Assembly (NCBI RefSeq): GCF_030546745.1
Contig: NZ_JAUOPD010000002.1
Coordinates: forward strand, 124,001 to 188,000
DNA length: 64,000 nt
Direction of reading: 5' to 3'
Origin: Thalassotalea sp. 1_MG-2023
Lineage (GTDB): Bacteria; Pseudomonadota; Gammaproteobacteria; Enterobacterales; Alteromonadaceae
Made by a program: the position numbers and the translations under genes
Part shown: piece after piece, positions 7,823 to 19,521 of the stretch
Position numbering within the stretch: position 1 is the first letter of the stretch
Layout: each line of letters starts with the position of its first letter
Notes under the pieces: model-generated
Database searches by the model: none
What the model saw: the letters and a program-made list of their open reading frames with translations, nothing else
Told to the model about the DNA's origin: nothing

Positions 7823-10270
7823 ATGATGAATAAAATATTTATTAGTGTGCCAACTAAATTATTGCTATTGGTCATCAGTGCACTTTTGTTAATGAGTATT
7901 GGTATTTCGATGATGTCGCTTTCTCGTTTACAACAAGAGTTTAAAGACTTTCAAAATGAGAAAATAGCACAAGGCCAAAGTCAGTTTGCGATGCAAACCA
8001 GTACTGATAAAGAAAAGTTAAGTTTATGGATTGAATCATTTTCTGATGTTTTGCAATTAGCAACTAATGATAATTACTCATTACCACAAGCTTTTGAGCG
8101 GCAGTATGACGCATTGCAAATGAACCAAAACGTTGAAAATATTTGGTTATTCAGTGAAGATAATCAGTTACTTTACACTACTGCTGATGCCCACCCTATA
8201 GTAAGCTCAGCTGCAAAAAAAGTGATTAAACACAAAGAGCCTGGCTATCAACTTTTTTGCGATGTAGCATGCGAGCAATTAGTTGTAGTGCCGTTACTTG
8301 GTGCTGATGGTAGTTTCCATGTTGTTGCCATGACTATGTCTTTACTTGATGTTATTTATTCTATTAACCAAGTACTACAAAGTGAAATATCTGTCGTCAG
8401 TTTTGACCATAACCCAAAAACCTCATCTACTAAACTGCGGTTCCTTTCTACTTCAAATGCCAAACTAATGAATGACCTTTTTGATAAATTAGACAGCAAT
8501 ATATCCGCTAAAGATATTAGAGAGTCGGGGTTAGAAATAACATTGGAAGATCAAAGCTACTTGGTTAACTTGATGAAGTTGGCAAACACAGAAGATAAAC
8601 AATTTTACATAGCCTTAGTAGATAATGTTAGTTCAATTAAACAAGAATACAGACAACAAGTGTTACAGTTTTTATTCTCTGCAGTATTGATATTCATTAC
8701 GTTAGCCGTTTTGGTTTATTTGGTTGCTAGTCCGTTTGCTAACCGCATTTTAACCTTATCAAGTGCTTTGCCATTATTAGCAAGAAAAGAATTTGAGCAA
8801 TTTCGGCAAATTCGTTTAAAGCGCCGCCGATTATTAGCAGATGAACTCGATATTGTAGCCGATTCAGCCACCGAGTTAAGTTATGAACTAGAGCAGTTAA
8901 ACCTTGAAGTAGAACAGAAAACCAAAGAGCTTGAAAATATTGCCATGTATGACCTTTTAACTGGCTTACCTAATCGTAATATGCTGAATTACCAGTTGCG
9001 TAAAGCGGTAGCCAATATTGGCCGAGTAGGTAAAGGCATTGCGGTATTGTTTCTTGATTTAGATGATTTTAAAAAGGTAAATGACAGCCATGGTCATGGT
9101 GAAGGTGATAAGTTGCTCATTGAAGCTGCTAATCGCGTGAGAGTCAGTGTTCGTCATGTTGATTTAGCCTGTCGGTTTGGTGGTGATGAATTTGTTGTTG
9201 TGTTAGGTCATTTAAACTCACCAGAAGATGCCGTGCCTATTGCAGAAAAAATATTACAACGATTTAAAGCGCCGATCCGCATTGATTCTAGTATATTTTA
9301 TGTGTCCACTAGTATCGGTATTGCATACAGTGAAGATGAAATAACCAAGCCTGAGTTATTAGTCAGCCAAGCTGATATTGCCATGTATGAGGCAAAAGAT
9401 AATGGTGGCGCTCAATACCATATTTATCATGCTGATATGTATCAGCGTGTTGCGCACCGCGTTATGATGGAAACGGAAGTGCGCCAAGCCTTAGCGAAAG
9501 GGCAATTCAGCCTAAGTTTGCAACCTCAATTGTTGACAAAAACAAAACAATTGTACGGTTTTGAAGCACTATTACGCTGGAAACACCCTGAAAAAGGAAT
9601 GATCTCACCGGATGATTTTATTCCAATATTAGAAAATTCCGAGCATATGGTTGAACTAGGTTACTGGGTGATTCGCAGATGTTTCGAGTTATTAAAAAAA
9701 CTAGATGCACTGGGCTTACATGACGTGAAAATGGCAATCAATTTGTCGGCAGGACAATTTATCGATAACAACTTGCCTCATTATTTACATCAATTATTGG
9801 ATGAGTTTAATATCGGAGCTGAACGCTTTGAATTAGAATTGACAGAGCAAACCCTAGTGAAAGATATTGATCGTGCGATAGATACCATGAATTTATTAAA
9901 GGAAAATGGCTTTAGTTTTGCCATTGATGATTTTGGCACGGGATATTCATCGTTGGCGTATATTAAAAAAATGCCTATCGATGTGATTAAAATTGATAAA
10001 AGCTTTATTTTTGGCATGTTAGAAAATCATGCTGATTATCAGATTATTATGTCGACAATCGCCATGGTAAAAAACTTAGGGTTAACGGTCATTGCTGAGG
10101 GGGTTGAGAGTAGTGCGCAGCTTAGAAGTTTAACCGAAAGTGACTGCGATATTATTCAAGGGTATTATTTTTCCAAACCGATCCCTGAAGTTGATATTCT
10201 TGCCTTTGTTGAAACACAGCTTGTTAACGGTTACTGGAAAACTCAACCAACAATATCGACTACTTCTTGA
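7823..10270 (+). CDS. Membrane-bound GGDEF-EAL c-di-GMP enzyme
   Basis: 815 residues. A membrane segment (about 12-32), a periplasmic sensor region (about 33-280) that I cannot assign to a family, a second membrane segment (about 282-303), a linker with a coiled coil (about 340-372), then GGDEF and EAL domains. The GGDEF signature is intact (RFGGDEF, 453-457) and has the RxxD inhibitory site RHVD exactly five residues before it. EAL is intact too (GFEALLRW, 581-583), as are the downstream ELTEQ, IDDFGTGYSSL, DKSFI and AEGVE motifs. Both synthesis and breakdown of c-di-GMP are therefore possible. ATG directly follows the stop of the barrel gene. Two cysteines (FCDVAC, about 146-150) in the sensor region could form a disulfide. 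Confidence 0.92.
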   Translation: MMNKIFISVPTKLLLLVISALLLMSIGISMMSLSRLQQEFKDFQNEKIAQGQSQFAMQTSTDKEKLSLWIESFSDVLQLATNDNYSLPQAFERQYDALQMNQNVENIWLFSEDNQLLYTTADAHPIVSSAAKKVIKHKEPGYQLFCDVACEQLVVVPLLGADGSFHVVAMTMSLLDVIYSINQVLQSEISVVSFDHNPKTSSTKLRFLSTSNAKLMNDLFDKLDSNISAKDIRESGLEITLEDQSYLVNLMKLANTEDKQFYIALVDNVSSIKQEYRQQVLQFLFSAVLIFITLAVLVYLVASPFANRILTLSSALPLLARKEFEQFRQIRLKRRRLLADELDIVADSATELSYELEQLNLEVEQKTKELENIAMYDLLTGLPNRNMLNYQLRKAVANIGRVGKGIAVLFLDLDDFKKVNDSHGHGEGDKLLIEAANRVRVSVRHVDLACRFGGDEFVVVLGHLNSPEDAVPIAEKILQRFKAPIRIDSSIFYVSTSIGIAYSEDEITKPELLVSQADIAMYEAKDNGGAQYHIYHADMYQRVAHRVMMETEVRQALAKGQFSLSLQPQLLTKTKQLYGFEALLRWKHPEKGMISPDDFIPILENSEHMVELGYWVIRRCFELLKKLDALGLHDVKMAINLSAGQFIDNNLPHYLHQLLDEFNIGAERFELELTEQTLVKDIDRAIDTMNLLKENGFSFAIDDFGTGYSSLAYIKKMPIDVIKIDKSFIFGMLENHADYQIIMSTIAMVKNLGLTVIAEGVESSAQLRSLTESDCDIIQGYYFSKPIPEVDILAFVETQLVNGYWKTQPTISTTS

Positions 10271-10337
10271 ACTCTTTTTCGGCTAAGCCTGAGAGCAAAG
10301 TATCACATGATAAAACGAAACCGTTTAAGGTTGATTA

Positions 10338-11003
10338 ATGAATTTGAATAGTTGGTCTGCGTTGCTAGCAGACGAAAAACAAAAAGAGTATTTCCAACAA
10401 ACGTTAGCGTATGTAAACCAACGTCGAGCGCAAGGCATTAATGTTTATCCTGCGGAACAAGAGGTGTTTTCTGCGTTTGATTCGCCCTCGTTTGATCAGA
10501 TAAAGGTCGTTATTCTAGGACAAGATCCATATCACGGTGCAGGCCAAGCACATGGTTTGTGCTTCTCGGTAAAACCAGGAATAAAGCCTCCTCCTTCGTT
10601 AGTAAATATTTATAAAGAATTACAAACAGACATTGCAGACTTTCAATTCCCTCAGCACGGGGACTTAAGAGACTGGGCAGCTCAAGGAGTGTTTTTGCTT
10701 AATACTGTGCTTACTGTTGAAGAGGGGCAAGCACACTCCCATAAAAAGCTAGGCTGGGAACAGTTTACCGATCGCGTAATTGAATTATTAAGTAAAAAGG
10801 GTGAAGGCATTATATTTTTGCTTTGGGGAGCACATGCACAAAAAAAAGGTAAAAACATCGATGCAAATAAGCATGTGATTTTAACCGCGCCTCACCCGTC
10901 ACCGTTGTCTGCACATCGCGGTTTTTTTGGTTGCCAGCACTTTTCCAAAACCAACACATACTTACAGCAGTTAGGAAAAGCGCCGATTAATTGGCAAATA
11001 TAA
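10338..11003 (+). CDS. ung: Uracil-DNA glycosylase (family 1)
   Basis: Removes uracil from DNA as the first step of base-excision repair. 221 residues with the water-activating motif [18 protein letters not shown] (catalytic Asp in QDPYH) and the Leu-insertion loop [13 protein letters not shown] near the end. Start ATG 10338 has AAGG a suitable distance upstream. It stands alone, converging on dsbD with only 4 bases between the stop codons. Confidence 0.97.
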   Translation: MNLNSWSALLADEKQKEYFQQTLAYVNQRRAQGINVYPAEQEVFSAFDSPSFDQIKVVILGQDPYHGAGQAHGLCFSVKPGIKPPPSLVNIYKELQTDIADFQFPQHGDLRDWAAQGVFLLNTVLTVEEGQAHSHKKLGWEQFTDRVIELLSKKGEGIIFLLWGAHAQKKGKNIDANKHVILTAPHPSPLSAHRGFFGCQHFSKTNTYLQQLGKAPINWQI

Positions 11004-11007
11004 TGGG

Positions 11008-12825
11008 CTAAAAAGTATTTTCTATATGTTTAGCAAATTCATCAGCGGCCATAAAACCGGTAACCCGACGTTGGCTTATCTCTTCACCTGCTAAGTTAAA
11101 AAATAATATTGAGGGTAAGCCTAATACATCATACTGCTTCATCAATGCCACACTTGCTGGTGAGCCAGTATCGGTTAGATCTATTTGCACTAATCTAGTG
11201 TTAGCTAATGCTTTTTGTACCGCAGGGACAGGAAAGGTTTTATGTTCAAATTCTTTACATGCGACGCACCAGTCAGCGTATAAATCAACCATAACCGTTT
11301 CACCATTTGCATTTGCTTCGTTCACTACCGCTTCAAGCTCAGCTAAATTATTAACGTATGTAAACGCTTTTGTTTCGGTATGTTGAGCAGATTGTATTTG
11401 GTAGTACTGTGCTAAGTGAAAGCTAAAAAATAACGCGAAGACAATAATAAAACTGCTTTTGAAAAGTTTTTCAATAAAGCTTGAGTTTTTATATGCCAAT
11501 TTAACGAAGTAAGCACATGCCGATAGTAAAATAATGATAGCTAATGCGAATGCGATGCTGCTTGGCAATATTCTTTCAAGTAAAAAAACCGGAACGGTTA
11601 ATAATAAAAAGCCAAAGATGACCTTTATCACTTCCATCCAAGGTCCTGCTTTAGGAAGCAACTTGCCGCCTGAACTACCAAGAATTAATAAGGGTAACCC
11701 CATGCCTAAACTAAGGGCATAAAGTGCAGCAGCCCCAAGGGTAATGTCACCAGATTGAGAAATATACAGCAATGCACCGGTTAATGGTGCTGTGGTACAT
11801 GGTGAAGCCACTAAACCTGAGATTGCTCCCATACTAAAAACGCCGCCATAAGAACCCGCCTTTTGGCTATTACTTAAATTGTGTAATTTTTGTTGCCAAC
11901 TTGCCGGTAGGCTTAAATTGAAAACACCAAACATTGAAAATGCTAAGAAAATAAATAACACGCTCAATGAAATTAATACCGCAGGGTGTTGAAACATCGC
12001 CTGAAATTTTGCACCTGCTAACGCAACAACAATACCTAATAACGTATAAGTGACAGCCATTCCTTGTACATAAGTAAAGGAAAGCGTGAATGCTCGCTGC
12101 GTGGTTAGCCCTTTTTCTTGTCCAACTATAATGCCGGTTAAAATTGGGTACATCGGAAATACGCATGGAGTAAACGATAACAATAAACCTCCAATAAAAA
12201 AGGCTGCAAGGGTCCACCAAAGGCTTTCACTTTTCAGTAATGCCACTAATTGATGTTGCTCGCTACTTTGGCTAACTGATGCATTCGTATTAACTGGAGC
12301 GGCATCTCCTGTATTTTCGGTATTTTGTGACATAGCCGCAAAAATATCAGCTGAGCTGGCGGTCGATTTTACGAGGTCAATCGTTTTGATTTCAGGCGGA
12401 TAACAGAGCCCTTTTTTAGCGCACCCCTGAAAACGGATCATCAATTGTGCATTGTCACCAATATCTTCTAAAGCAATGGTAATTGATAACGGCTTTTCGT
12501 AAATTTCTTGGATACCAAAAAATTCATCTTCGTGTTCAACCCCTTGAGGTAGCTCAACTTCATTTACTGCGACGTTTTTACCGTTAAAAGAAAACTGTTT
12601 CTTATATAAATAATACCCATCAACAATACCGAAAGTAATTTCCACTGTTTGTTGTTTTTGCTCAAAATTAAAATTAAAGGCTAAATCGGGCGGTAAAAAT
12701 TCCTGTTCATTGTTAAACAGTGAACTGGCGCTACTATCAAAAATAGAGTCTTGCGGGCTTGCAGAAACCTGAGAAACAGTGGTAATGCAAAGTAGTAAAA
12801 ATAGGGAGAAAGCATGTTTAATCAT
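11008..12825 (-). CDS. dsbD: Thiol:disulfide interchange protein DsbD
   Basis: Carries electrons from cytoplasmic thioredoxin across the inner membrane to periplasmic disulfide isomerases and cytochrome c maturation proteins. Three parts are visible: a signal peptide and periplasmic alpha domain with the redox pair in FQGCAKKGLCYPPE; an eight-helix membrane domain with the paired cysteines in FTPCVFPMYPIL and ASPCTTAPLTGALL; and a C-terminal thioredoxin-like domain with YADWCVACKEF. All six functional cysteines are present. I prefer ATG 12825 (MIKHAFSLFLLL), which gives a normal signal peptide and an 8-base overlap with cutA; ATG 12843 is possible. The cutA-dsbD pairing is common in gammaproteobacteria. 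Confidence 0.95.
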   Translation of the reverse strand: MIKHAFSLFLLLCITTVSQVSASPQDSIFDSSASSLFNNEQEFLPPDLAFNFNFEQKQQTVEITFGIVDGYYLYKKQFSFNGKNVAVNEVELPQGVEHEDEFFGIQEIYEKPLSITIALEDIGDNAQLMIRFQGCAKKGLCYPPEIKTIDLVKSTASSADIFAAMSQNTENTGDAAPVNTNASVSQSSEQHQLVALLKSESLWWTLAAFFIGGLLLSFTPCVFPMYPILTGIIVGQEKGLTTQRAFTLSFTYVQGMAVTYTLLGIVVALAGAKFQAMFQHPAVLISLSVLFIFLAFSMFGVFNLSLPASWQQKLHNLSNSQKAGSYGGVFSMGAISGLVASPCTTAPLTGALLYISQSGDITLGAAALYALSLGMGLPLLILGSSGGKLLPKAGPWMEVIKVIFGFLLLTVPVFLLERILPSSIAFALAIIILLSACAYFVKLAYKNSSFIEKLFKSSFIIVFALFFSFHLAQYYQIQSAQHTETKAFTYVNNLAELEAVVNEANANGETVMVDLYADWCVACKEFEHKTFPVPAVQKALANTRLVQIDLTDTGSPASVALMKQYDVLGLPSILFFNLAGEEISQRRVTGFMAADEFAKHIENTF

Positions 12826-13138
12826 GAGTATGTATTGATTCATCTAGCCAAGTTAAATAATCCTGATTCCCTTTGTTAATATCCAAAGCGATAATTTCAG
12901 GTACGTCATAAGGGTGAAGCTTGATAATTGTATCAGCTAATTGTTTAAATATTGCAGCTTTTGATTTGATGATTAGTTGTACTTCAACGTCTTTTTCAAT
13001 ATTACCTTGCCACAAATATACAGAAGAAACGTTTGAAATAATATTCACGCAAGCTGCTATGCTTTGTTTTACCAGTGATTCAGCAATTTCATTTGCCACT
13101 TCATTAGAAGGGCAGGTACATAACACGATTTGATACAT
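12818..13138 (-). CDS. cutA: Divalent-cation tolerance protein CutA
   Basis: 106 residues of the small trimeric CutA1 family, linked genetically to copper/divalent metal tolerance although its exact role is unclear. The N-terminal CTCPSNEVANEIAESLV, the central VSSVYLWQGNIEKDVEV and the C-terminal HPYDVPEIIALDI are the family's conserved blocks. Overlaps the start of dsbD, so the two are probably translationally coupled. Confidence 0.93.
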   Translation of the reverse strand: MYQIVLCTCPSNEVANEIAESLVKQSIAACVNIISNVSSVYLWQGNIEKDVEVQLIIKSKAAIFKQLADTIIKLHPYDVPEIIALDINKGNQDYLTWLDESIHTHD

Positions 13139-13265
13139 AATATTGAGGCCACCTGTTAGTGCTTGCCCTAATCTAAAGTAATATTGAGGGTCTGTAAAAC
13201 GTCACTGGTTGAAAAAGACCTGATAAGCCTCATATCTGTTTCAATGTATTAGGAGATTTTATTAC

Positions 13266-13745
13266 ATGTTTCGCATTTTGTTTTTTTTATTTATCGTCAT
13301 TCCCATCATTGAAATAATGGTATTAATGCAGGTAGGGGCATTAATTGGCGCATGGCCCACAATCGCAATTGTTGTTATTACTGCATGGCTCGGTGCAAAG
13401 AATGTAAAACAGCAAGGAATTGCTACTCTACAATCTGTGCAGGATAAAATGGCGCAGGGTGAAGCACCGTCTAATGAAATTGTTGCGGGTTTGCTTTTGT
13501 TAGTGGCAGGTGTGCTATTGGTAACACCTGGTTTTGTTACTGATTTTTTTGGTCTGTCGCTGTTAATCCCAACCATTAGAAATGGCTTGATTAATGCCGT
13601 GCAAAAACAATTATCACAACATACTGTTGTACATACTCAACAGTTTGGCTTTCATCAACAATCTCCGTTCGATCAAGAAGAGCAACAGCCTGAGCAACGT
13701 AACGAGAACAAAACGATTGAAGGCGAATTTGAACGTAAAGAGTAA
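13266..13745 (+). CDS. fxsA: FxsA family cytoplasmic membrane protein
   Basis: 159 residues with hydrophobic segments at about 1-45 and 75-100 and a polar, glutamine-rich C-terminal tail. The stretches IVITAWLGAKNVKQQG and LLVTPGFVTDFFGL are FxsA hallmarks. In E. coli FxsA is known for relieving phage T7 exclusion by the F plasmid; the normal role is unknown. ATG 13266 follows a clear AGGAGA. Located just upstream of groES, an arrangement also seen in E. coli. Confidence 0.88.
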   Translation: MFRILFFLFIVIPIIEIMVLMQVGALIGAWPTIAIVVITAWLGAKNVKQQGIATLQSVQDKMAQGEAPSNEIVAGLLLLVAGVLLVTPGFVTDFFGLSLLIPTIRNGLINAVQKQLSQHTVVHTQQFGFHQQSPFDQEEQQPEQRNENKTIEGEFERKE

Positions 13746-13762
13746 TTTTTTTATAAAAAGGG

Positions 13763-13790
13763 TTGTATTGATGAAATACGGCCCTATTTA
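13763..13790 (+). promoter_or_regulatory. Candidate sigma-32 heat-shock promoter of groESL
   Basis: TTGTAT (13763-13768) and CCCTATTTA (13782-13790), spaced by 13 bases, resemble the sigma-32 elements (TTGAAA / CCCCAT-T) and lie about 50 bases before groES. No CIRCE (HrcA) inverted repeat is seen, consistent with gammaproteobacterial sigma-32 control. Confidence 0.5.
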
Positions 13791-13838
13791 TCTTTCAACT
13801 TAATTATTTTGTTAACAACATTCTCAGGAGAGAAATTA

Positions 13839-14129
13839 ATGAGCATTCGTCCATTACACGATCGCGTAATTATTAAGCGTAAAGAAGTAGAGTCTAAGTC
13901 TGCTGGCGGTATCGTTTTAACGGGTAGCGCTGCTGAGAAATCGACTCGTGGTGAAGTAGTTGCCGTAGGCAACGGCCGTATTTTAGAAAATGGTGAAGTA
14001 CGCGCCTTAGACGTAAAAGTAGGCGACCAAGTTATTTTCAATGAAGGCTACGGCGTAAAAACTGAAAAAATCGATGGTGAAGAAGTATTGATCCTTAGCG
14101 AAACTGACATTTTAGCTATCGTTGAGTAA
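13839..14129 (+). CDS. groES: Co-chaperonin GroES
   Basis: The 10-kDa lid of the GroEL folding chamber. 96 residues starting [20 protein letters not shown]; the mobile loop ([20 protein letters not shown]) and the roof segment are intact. Start ATG 13839 has AGGAG seven to eight bases upstream, which rules out an in-frame start 30 bases earlier. First gene of the groESL operon. Confidence 0.98.
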   Translation: MSIRPLHDRVIIKRKEVESKSAGGIVLTGSAAEKSTRGEVVAVGNGRILENGEVRALDVKVGDQVIFNEGYGVKTEKIDGEEVLILSETDILAIVE

Positions 14130-14261
14130 ATATTAATTCATTGTACGTTGATTCTAAATTCACGTATTGGTTGAAATTTAGGCATAGTTTAAAGGTTATC
14201 TAACTCACAACGAGTACTACTCGTTTTTACGTGAGAAAACTTAAAACTGAGCCAAACATAA

Positions 14262-15932
<1,671 letters not shown>

Positions 15933-15972
15933 TTCATGCTTGATTAAATTGACCCTGACATTGTTGCTTTTT

Positions 15973-16000
15973 CGACTCGCATAGTGCGAGCTATGCGTCG
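15973..16000. repeat. Bulged inverted repeat in the groEL 3' region
   Basis: GCATAG (15979-15984), loop TGCGAG, CTATGC (15991-15996), extended by CGAC/GTCG beyond a two-base bulge (TC). No T-run follows, so this is not the terminator; the terminator is 65 bases further on. Possibly an mRNA 3' structure or a dispersed palindrome. Confidence 0.5.
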
Positions 16001-16063
16001 CTTAAAGCGCCTTGTCATCATCAATTTACCCTGCGCAGAATGTACTGCTTAAATAGAGTGAAT

Positions 16064-16088
16064 AAAAAACCGCCTTGGCGGTTTTTTT
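16064..16088 (+). terminator. Rho-independent terminator of groESL
   Basis: ACCGCC/GGCGGT stem with a tight loop (effectively CTTG), preceded by six A and followed by seven T. It may work in both directions for the converging GTPase gene. Confidence 0.85.
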
Positions 16089-16186
16089 ACTTTAATAAGA
16101 AGGTAGTTTGATAGTGGTTACGTAGCTAAATTAACAACGGCTAATCAATTTCTGAACTAAGCTTTTTATCTTCCCTGAGTAATGAG

Positions 16187-17227
16187 TTACTTTTTTGTTA
16201 TGAATGTTAACTGATCACTACTTTTCATGATGCATGACATCAACTTTGCTTCCAGCTGGTTATCAAGAGATTTAACGATGATTTCGATACAACTTTCGTG
16301 GCTGTCTTTAAGCGTTGTTTCTTTGATTCCGTCTGTGGAAATATTATAGCCGAAGGTACCAAGCTCTGTGATAAGTACCGCTTTTATACGTTCAGCGTTA
16401 ATATTAGATAAAAAATCGTAAAGTTTCTGATATTCAAATATTTTCTCTGGTGAAATTCGCCACCCAACACTTATAAAGCCTTCCCCGCTATTTACCGCTT
16501 TAAGATAGCCACTTGCGGGTATGGGCAACTCTGCGATTAATGTTTTTTCCGTTGAATGGGTATGTTCATGATGCTTATGTTGTGCATCAACAGGCGATAT
16601 GAGCGACTTTCCTGCTAATTGGTCAACGGTAACGTATCCTTGTTGTGAAAATACAATATCAGCGTTAAGCTTGCCATGTGCTTTGACATAGCTAATTAAC
16701 CTTTCTTTATCGCCTGCTTGATATAAATCTATTTTATTACCAATGACCGTATCGGCGATTGCAATTTGCTGGTTAAAAGTATCGTGCGATGTATAACGAG
16801 CATTGTTTAGATTTCTTGCATCGACTAAAGTTAGCGTTTTTTGTAATAGAAGCACCTCTTGATAATGTTCAGCTGATAGAACGTTTAATACTTCTTTAGG
16901 GTGTCCAAGCCCAGTAGGTTCTATTAATAAACGATCTGGATTTGCTTGTGACAAAAGTTGGTTTAAGGCTATTTGCATAGGTACACCAGCAGCACAACAC
17001 ATACACCCGCCAGGTACTTCTCGAATAAACACACCTTTGTGTGTTGAGTTAATTGCTTTAATGAAAGAACCATCAACGCCTATTTCGCCAAATTCATTGA
17101 CTAACACAGCCCATCGTTCATTTGATGGTTTGTTGTTTAGTAATTGTAAGATAGCTGACGTTTTACCTGCGCCTAAAAAGCCAGTAATAATATTCGTAGG
17201 AACAGCGGTGATTTTAATAGACTTCAT
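16187..17227 (-). CDS. G3E (COG0523) GTPase, CobW-like metallochaperone
   Basis: 346 residues. Walker [12 protein letters not shown], the metal-binding CxCC motif in GGCMCC, Walker B-like LLIEPTGLGHP and the nucleotide specificity motif IGNKIDL mark it as a COG0523 GTPase, a family that inserts or delivers metals (Zn, Ni, Co). A histidine-rich linker (AQHKHHEHTHS, about residues 215-226) separates the GTPase from the C-terminal domain, as in zinc-related members. Metal specificity cannot be read from sequence. It lies downstream of the DUF1826/ZigA-type operon on the same strand, but 400 bases away and without its own visible Zur box. Confidence 0.85.
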   Translation of the reverse strand: MKSIKITAVPTNIITGFLGAGKTSAILQLLNNKPSNERWAVLVNEFGEIGVDGSFIKAINSTHKGVFIREVPGGCMCCAAGVPMQIALNQLLSQANPDRLLIEPTGLGHPKEVLNVLSAEHYQEVLLLQKTLTLVDARNLNNARYTSHDTFNQQIAIADTVIGNKIDLYQAGDKERLISYVKAHGKLNADIVFSQQGYVTVDQLAGKSLISPVDAQHKHHEHTHSTEKTLIAELPIPASGYLKAVNSGEGFISVGWRISPEKIFEYQKLYDFLSNINAERIKAVLITELGTFGYNISTDGIKETTLKDSHESCIEIIVKSLDNQLEAKLMSCIMKSSDQLTFITKK

Positions 17228-17628
17228 ATTATTTCTACTTCTATAGCCGCATTAGTGTTTGAATTTATGCTTACTACCGTACGATATGAGGCCTTATGCG
17301 AAAATTTTGGCGATGTATTAACGAAAGGGCTTTGCGATGCACAACAAGTTGATATTCTGTAGCCGCGTTTATTATCTATGTTGAAGTTTCTCATGGATTT
17401 TTTGTCTTTAATTTAATCTTTCAATAAATATTGGGCCAGGCATTGGTGAGGAATGATGTTTTATCATCAGCTTACACCTCATATTCTAGCAATAAACAAA
17501 CATGATGCGTGCTTGAACCTTAAAGGTGTTTTGGCGTTCGCGATAGTCGTTGTTGATAAACCCTATACGTATTATTAAGTGGATTCATATTGTCGCAATA
17601 GTATTCTTTCATCGCTGGTAAATTGATT
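17228..17628. other. Gene-free spacer
   Basis: About 400 bases between the two minus-strand metal GTPase units. I find no reading frame with a ribosome site, no clear terminator hairpin and no Zur-like palindrome. It should contain the promoter of the GTPase gene that starts at 17227. Confidence 0.4.
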
Positions 17629-18291
17629 CTAGTCTGAAAGAAAATCTAAAGTGAGTAATAATCGCTTTTCTCCTGCTTGAACAGGAGGTGAACGATGCAC
17701 TAGACCAGCTCCTTTGGTGTTATCCCAATTTTCACCTTTTAGCAAAGCCACATCGCCAGCGCTTAATCGGTTAATACTTTGTAGATCTTGGAATAACCCT
17801 GATTGCTCATCAGGCTTGCCGTTATTGCCAGAACCTAACTTAGTGCGGTCAACGTCATTATGGTTAAGCCATTCTGTAGCTATGCCTTGATAGGTTGTAA
17901 CTAAACGACAAGGAATATGATCAACATGAAAGCGAGGACACATTGCACGATCAAGTATGTTAAGTCTTAACCCTGCTCGTGGTAAATCAAATAAACAGCA
18001 AAACATATCAACTAATAAAGCGATATCATCGCTTAAAGTTGTTATTGATTCTGTTTTACCAAATTCTTGATAAAGTACTTGGTGTGTATTTTCTGGTGTT
18101 ACAGCAAGTACCGTCGCCTTTTTATTACTTTGTATAAAACTGTTAACAGCAGATGTTATCTTGGCGCAAAGATGACGTTGCCAAATAATAATATTAGTAT
18201 CCTTTTGATACACATTCGTGAAAATTGTTGGTTTCTTTCCTATTATTGATTGCCTAGTGAAAGTTTTATTAGGTATTTCGGAGCAACTCAT
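17629..18291 (-). CDS. DUF1826 domain protein, linked to ZigA-type GTPase
   Basis: About 220 residues. The conserved features of DUF1826 are visible: [19 protein letters not shown] with clustered Cys and His, the WLNHNDVD segment, and a C-terminal AGLVHRSPP...KRLLLTLDF block that looks like the double-stranded beta-helix core of 2-oxoglutarate-type dioxygenases (HxD...H; inference). Function unknown, but the family recurs beside Zur-regulated COG0523 GTPases. Start ATG 18291 overlaps the GTPase stop codon as ATGA and has GGAGGA six bases upstream, so it is translationally coupled. Confidence 0.85.
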   Translation of the reverse strand: MSCSEIPNKTFTRQSIIGKKPTIFTNVYQKDTNIIIWQRHLCAKITSAVNSFIQSNKKATVLAVTPENTHQVLYQEFGKTESITTLSDDIALLVDMFCCLFDLPRAGLRLNILDRAMCPRFHVDHIPCRLVTTYQGIATEWLNHNDVDRTKLGSGNNGKPDEQSGLFQDLQSINRLSAGDVALLKGENWDNTKGAGLVHRSPPVQAGEKRLLLTLDFLSD

Positions 18292-19490
18292 GCTGATTCC
18301 TCCCATATAGGAAAAGGGTCATTCAACGTTGACCAGTAATTTTCCCCTCTGAGTAACTCCTCTTCTGATAATAAGCACTGATCTAAGGCATTAATCATCG
18401 CGGCTTTATTTAACTGTTGACCGATAAAAACAAGCTCCTGACGCATATCTCCAAAAGGCTCTACCCATTGCTTATGAATAGCTTCTAGCGTGTCGTTATC
18501 TTGTGGCCAGTTTTTTTGTGGAATTGACTTCCAAAACATACCAGCAAAGCCATATCGGGCTATACCACCTGCTTGGCTCCATTGGCCACAAAACTGAGGG
18601 CGAGACGCTAGCCAAAAATAGCCTTTAGAGCGAAGGAGTTTGCCAAATTGCTGAGTATTATGTAAAAACTGATGAAATTTTTCTGGATTAAATGGTCGCC
18701 TTGCTTGGTAATTGAAACTGCTAATACCGTATTCTTCAGTTTCTGGTAAGTGCTCACCACGCATTTCTTTAAGCCAACCAGGTGCTTGTTCTGCACGTTC
18801 AAAATTAAACAAACCGGTGTTCAATACGGCATTCACATCTACTTTTCCGGCTGAAATAGGAAGTATTTTTGCATAAGTATTTAACACACTAAGAATGGCG
18901 ATAAGGCGCTCAAGTTCATTTGCTTGAACTAAATCAGTTTTACTGATCAAGATAACATCAGCAAACTCAATTTGATCAACCAATAAATCTGCTACACTGC
19001 GTTCATCATCTTCCCCAAGCGATTGATTTGTCTCTTGTAAGTATTGTGCTTCGTCATAATCTTTCAGAAAGTTTACTGCATCAACAACGGTTACCATGGT
19101 ATCTAACCTAGCTATATCAGATAATGAGATACCCCTCTCATCGATAAAAGTAAACGTTTCTGCAACGGGTAGGGGCTCAGAAATGCCCGTTGATTCAATA
19201 ACGAGGTAATCAAATCGACCATCTTTTGCTAATTTATCTACTTCAATGAGAAGATCTTCACGTAAGGTGCAACAGATACAGCCATTACTCATTTCCACTA
19301 ATTTTTCATCGCTATGATTGAGTGAAACATCGTTTTTAATTAAAGAGGCATCAATATTGATTTCACTCATATCATTAACGATAATCGCGACTTTTTTACC
19401 CTCTCGATTATTGAGAATATGACTTAATACAGTTGTTTTTCCTGCACCAAGAAAGCCGGAAAGCACTGTAACAGGTAATTTATTATTCAT
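18288..19490 (-). CDS. zigA: Zinc-starvation-type COG0523 GTPase (ZigA/YciC-like)
   Basis: 400 residues: Walker [17 protein letters not shown], CxCC motif [11 protein letters not shown], Walker B-like [15 protein letters not shown], specificity motif ISKTDL, and a long C-terminal CobW_C domain ([14 protein letters not shown]). These are the marks of the larger, zinc-related COG0523 subgroup thought to supply metal to essential enzymes when zinc is scarce. A Zur-like palindrome lies 32 bases upstream, and DUF1826 is coupled downstream. The gene symbol reflects the subgroup, not a proven orthologue. Confidence 0.85.
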   Translation of the reverse strand: MNNKLPVTVLSGFLGAGKTTVLSHILNNREGKKVAIIVNDMSEINIDASLIKNDVSLNHSDEKLVEMSNGCICCTLREDLLIEVDKLAKDGRFDYLVIESTGISEPLPVAETFTFIDERGISLSDIARLDTMVTVVDAVNFLKDYDEAQYLQETNQSLGEDDERSVADLLVDQIEFADVILISKTDLVQANELERLIAILSVLNTYAKILPISAGKVDVNAVLNTGLFNFERAEQAPGWLKEMRGEHLPETEEYGISSFNYQARRPFNPEKFHQFLHNTQQFGKLLRSKGYFWLASRPQFCGQWSQAGGIARYGFAGMFWKSIPQKNWPQDNDTLEAIHKQWVEPFGDMRQELVFIGQQLNKAAMINALDQCLLSEEELLRGENYWSTLNDPFPIWEESA

Positions 19491-19521
19491 TAGGATATTA
19501 ATTCTTCAATACTATTTTTGT

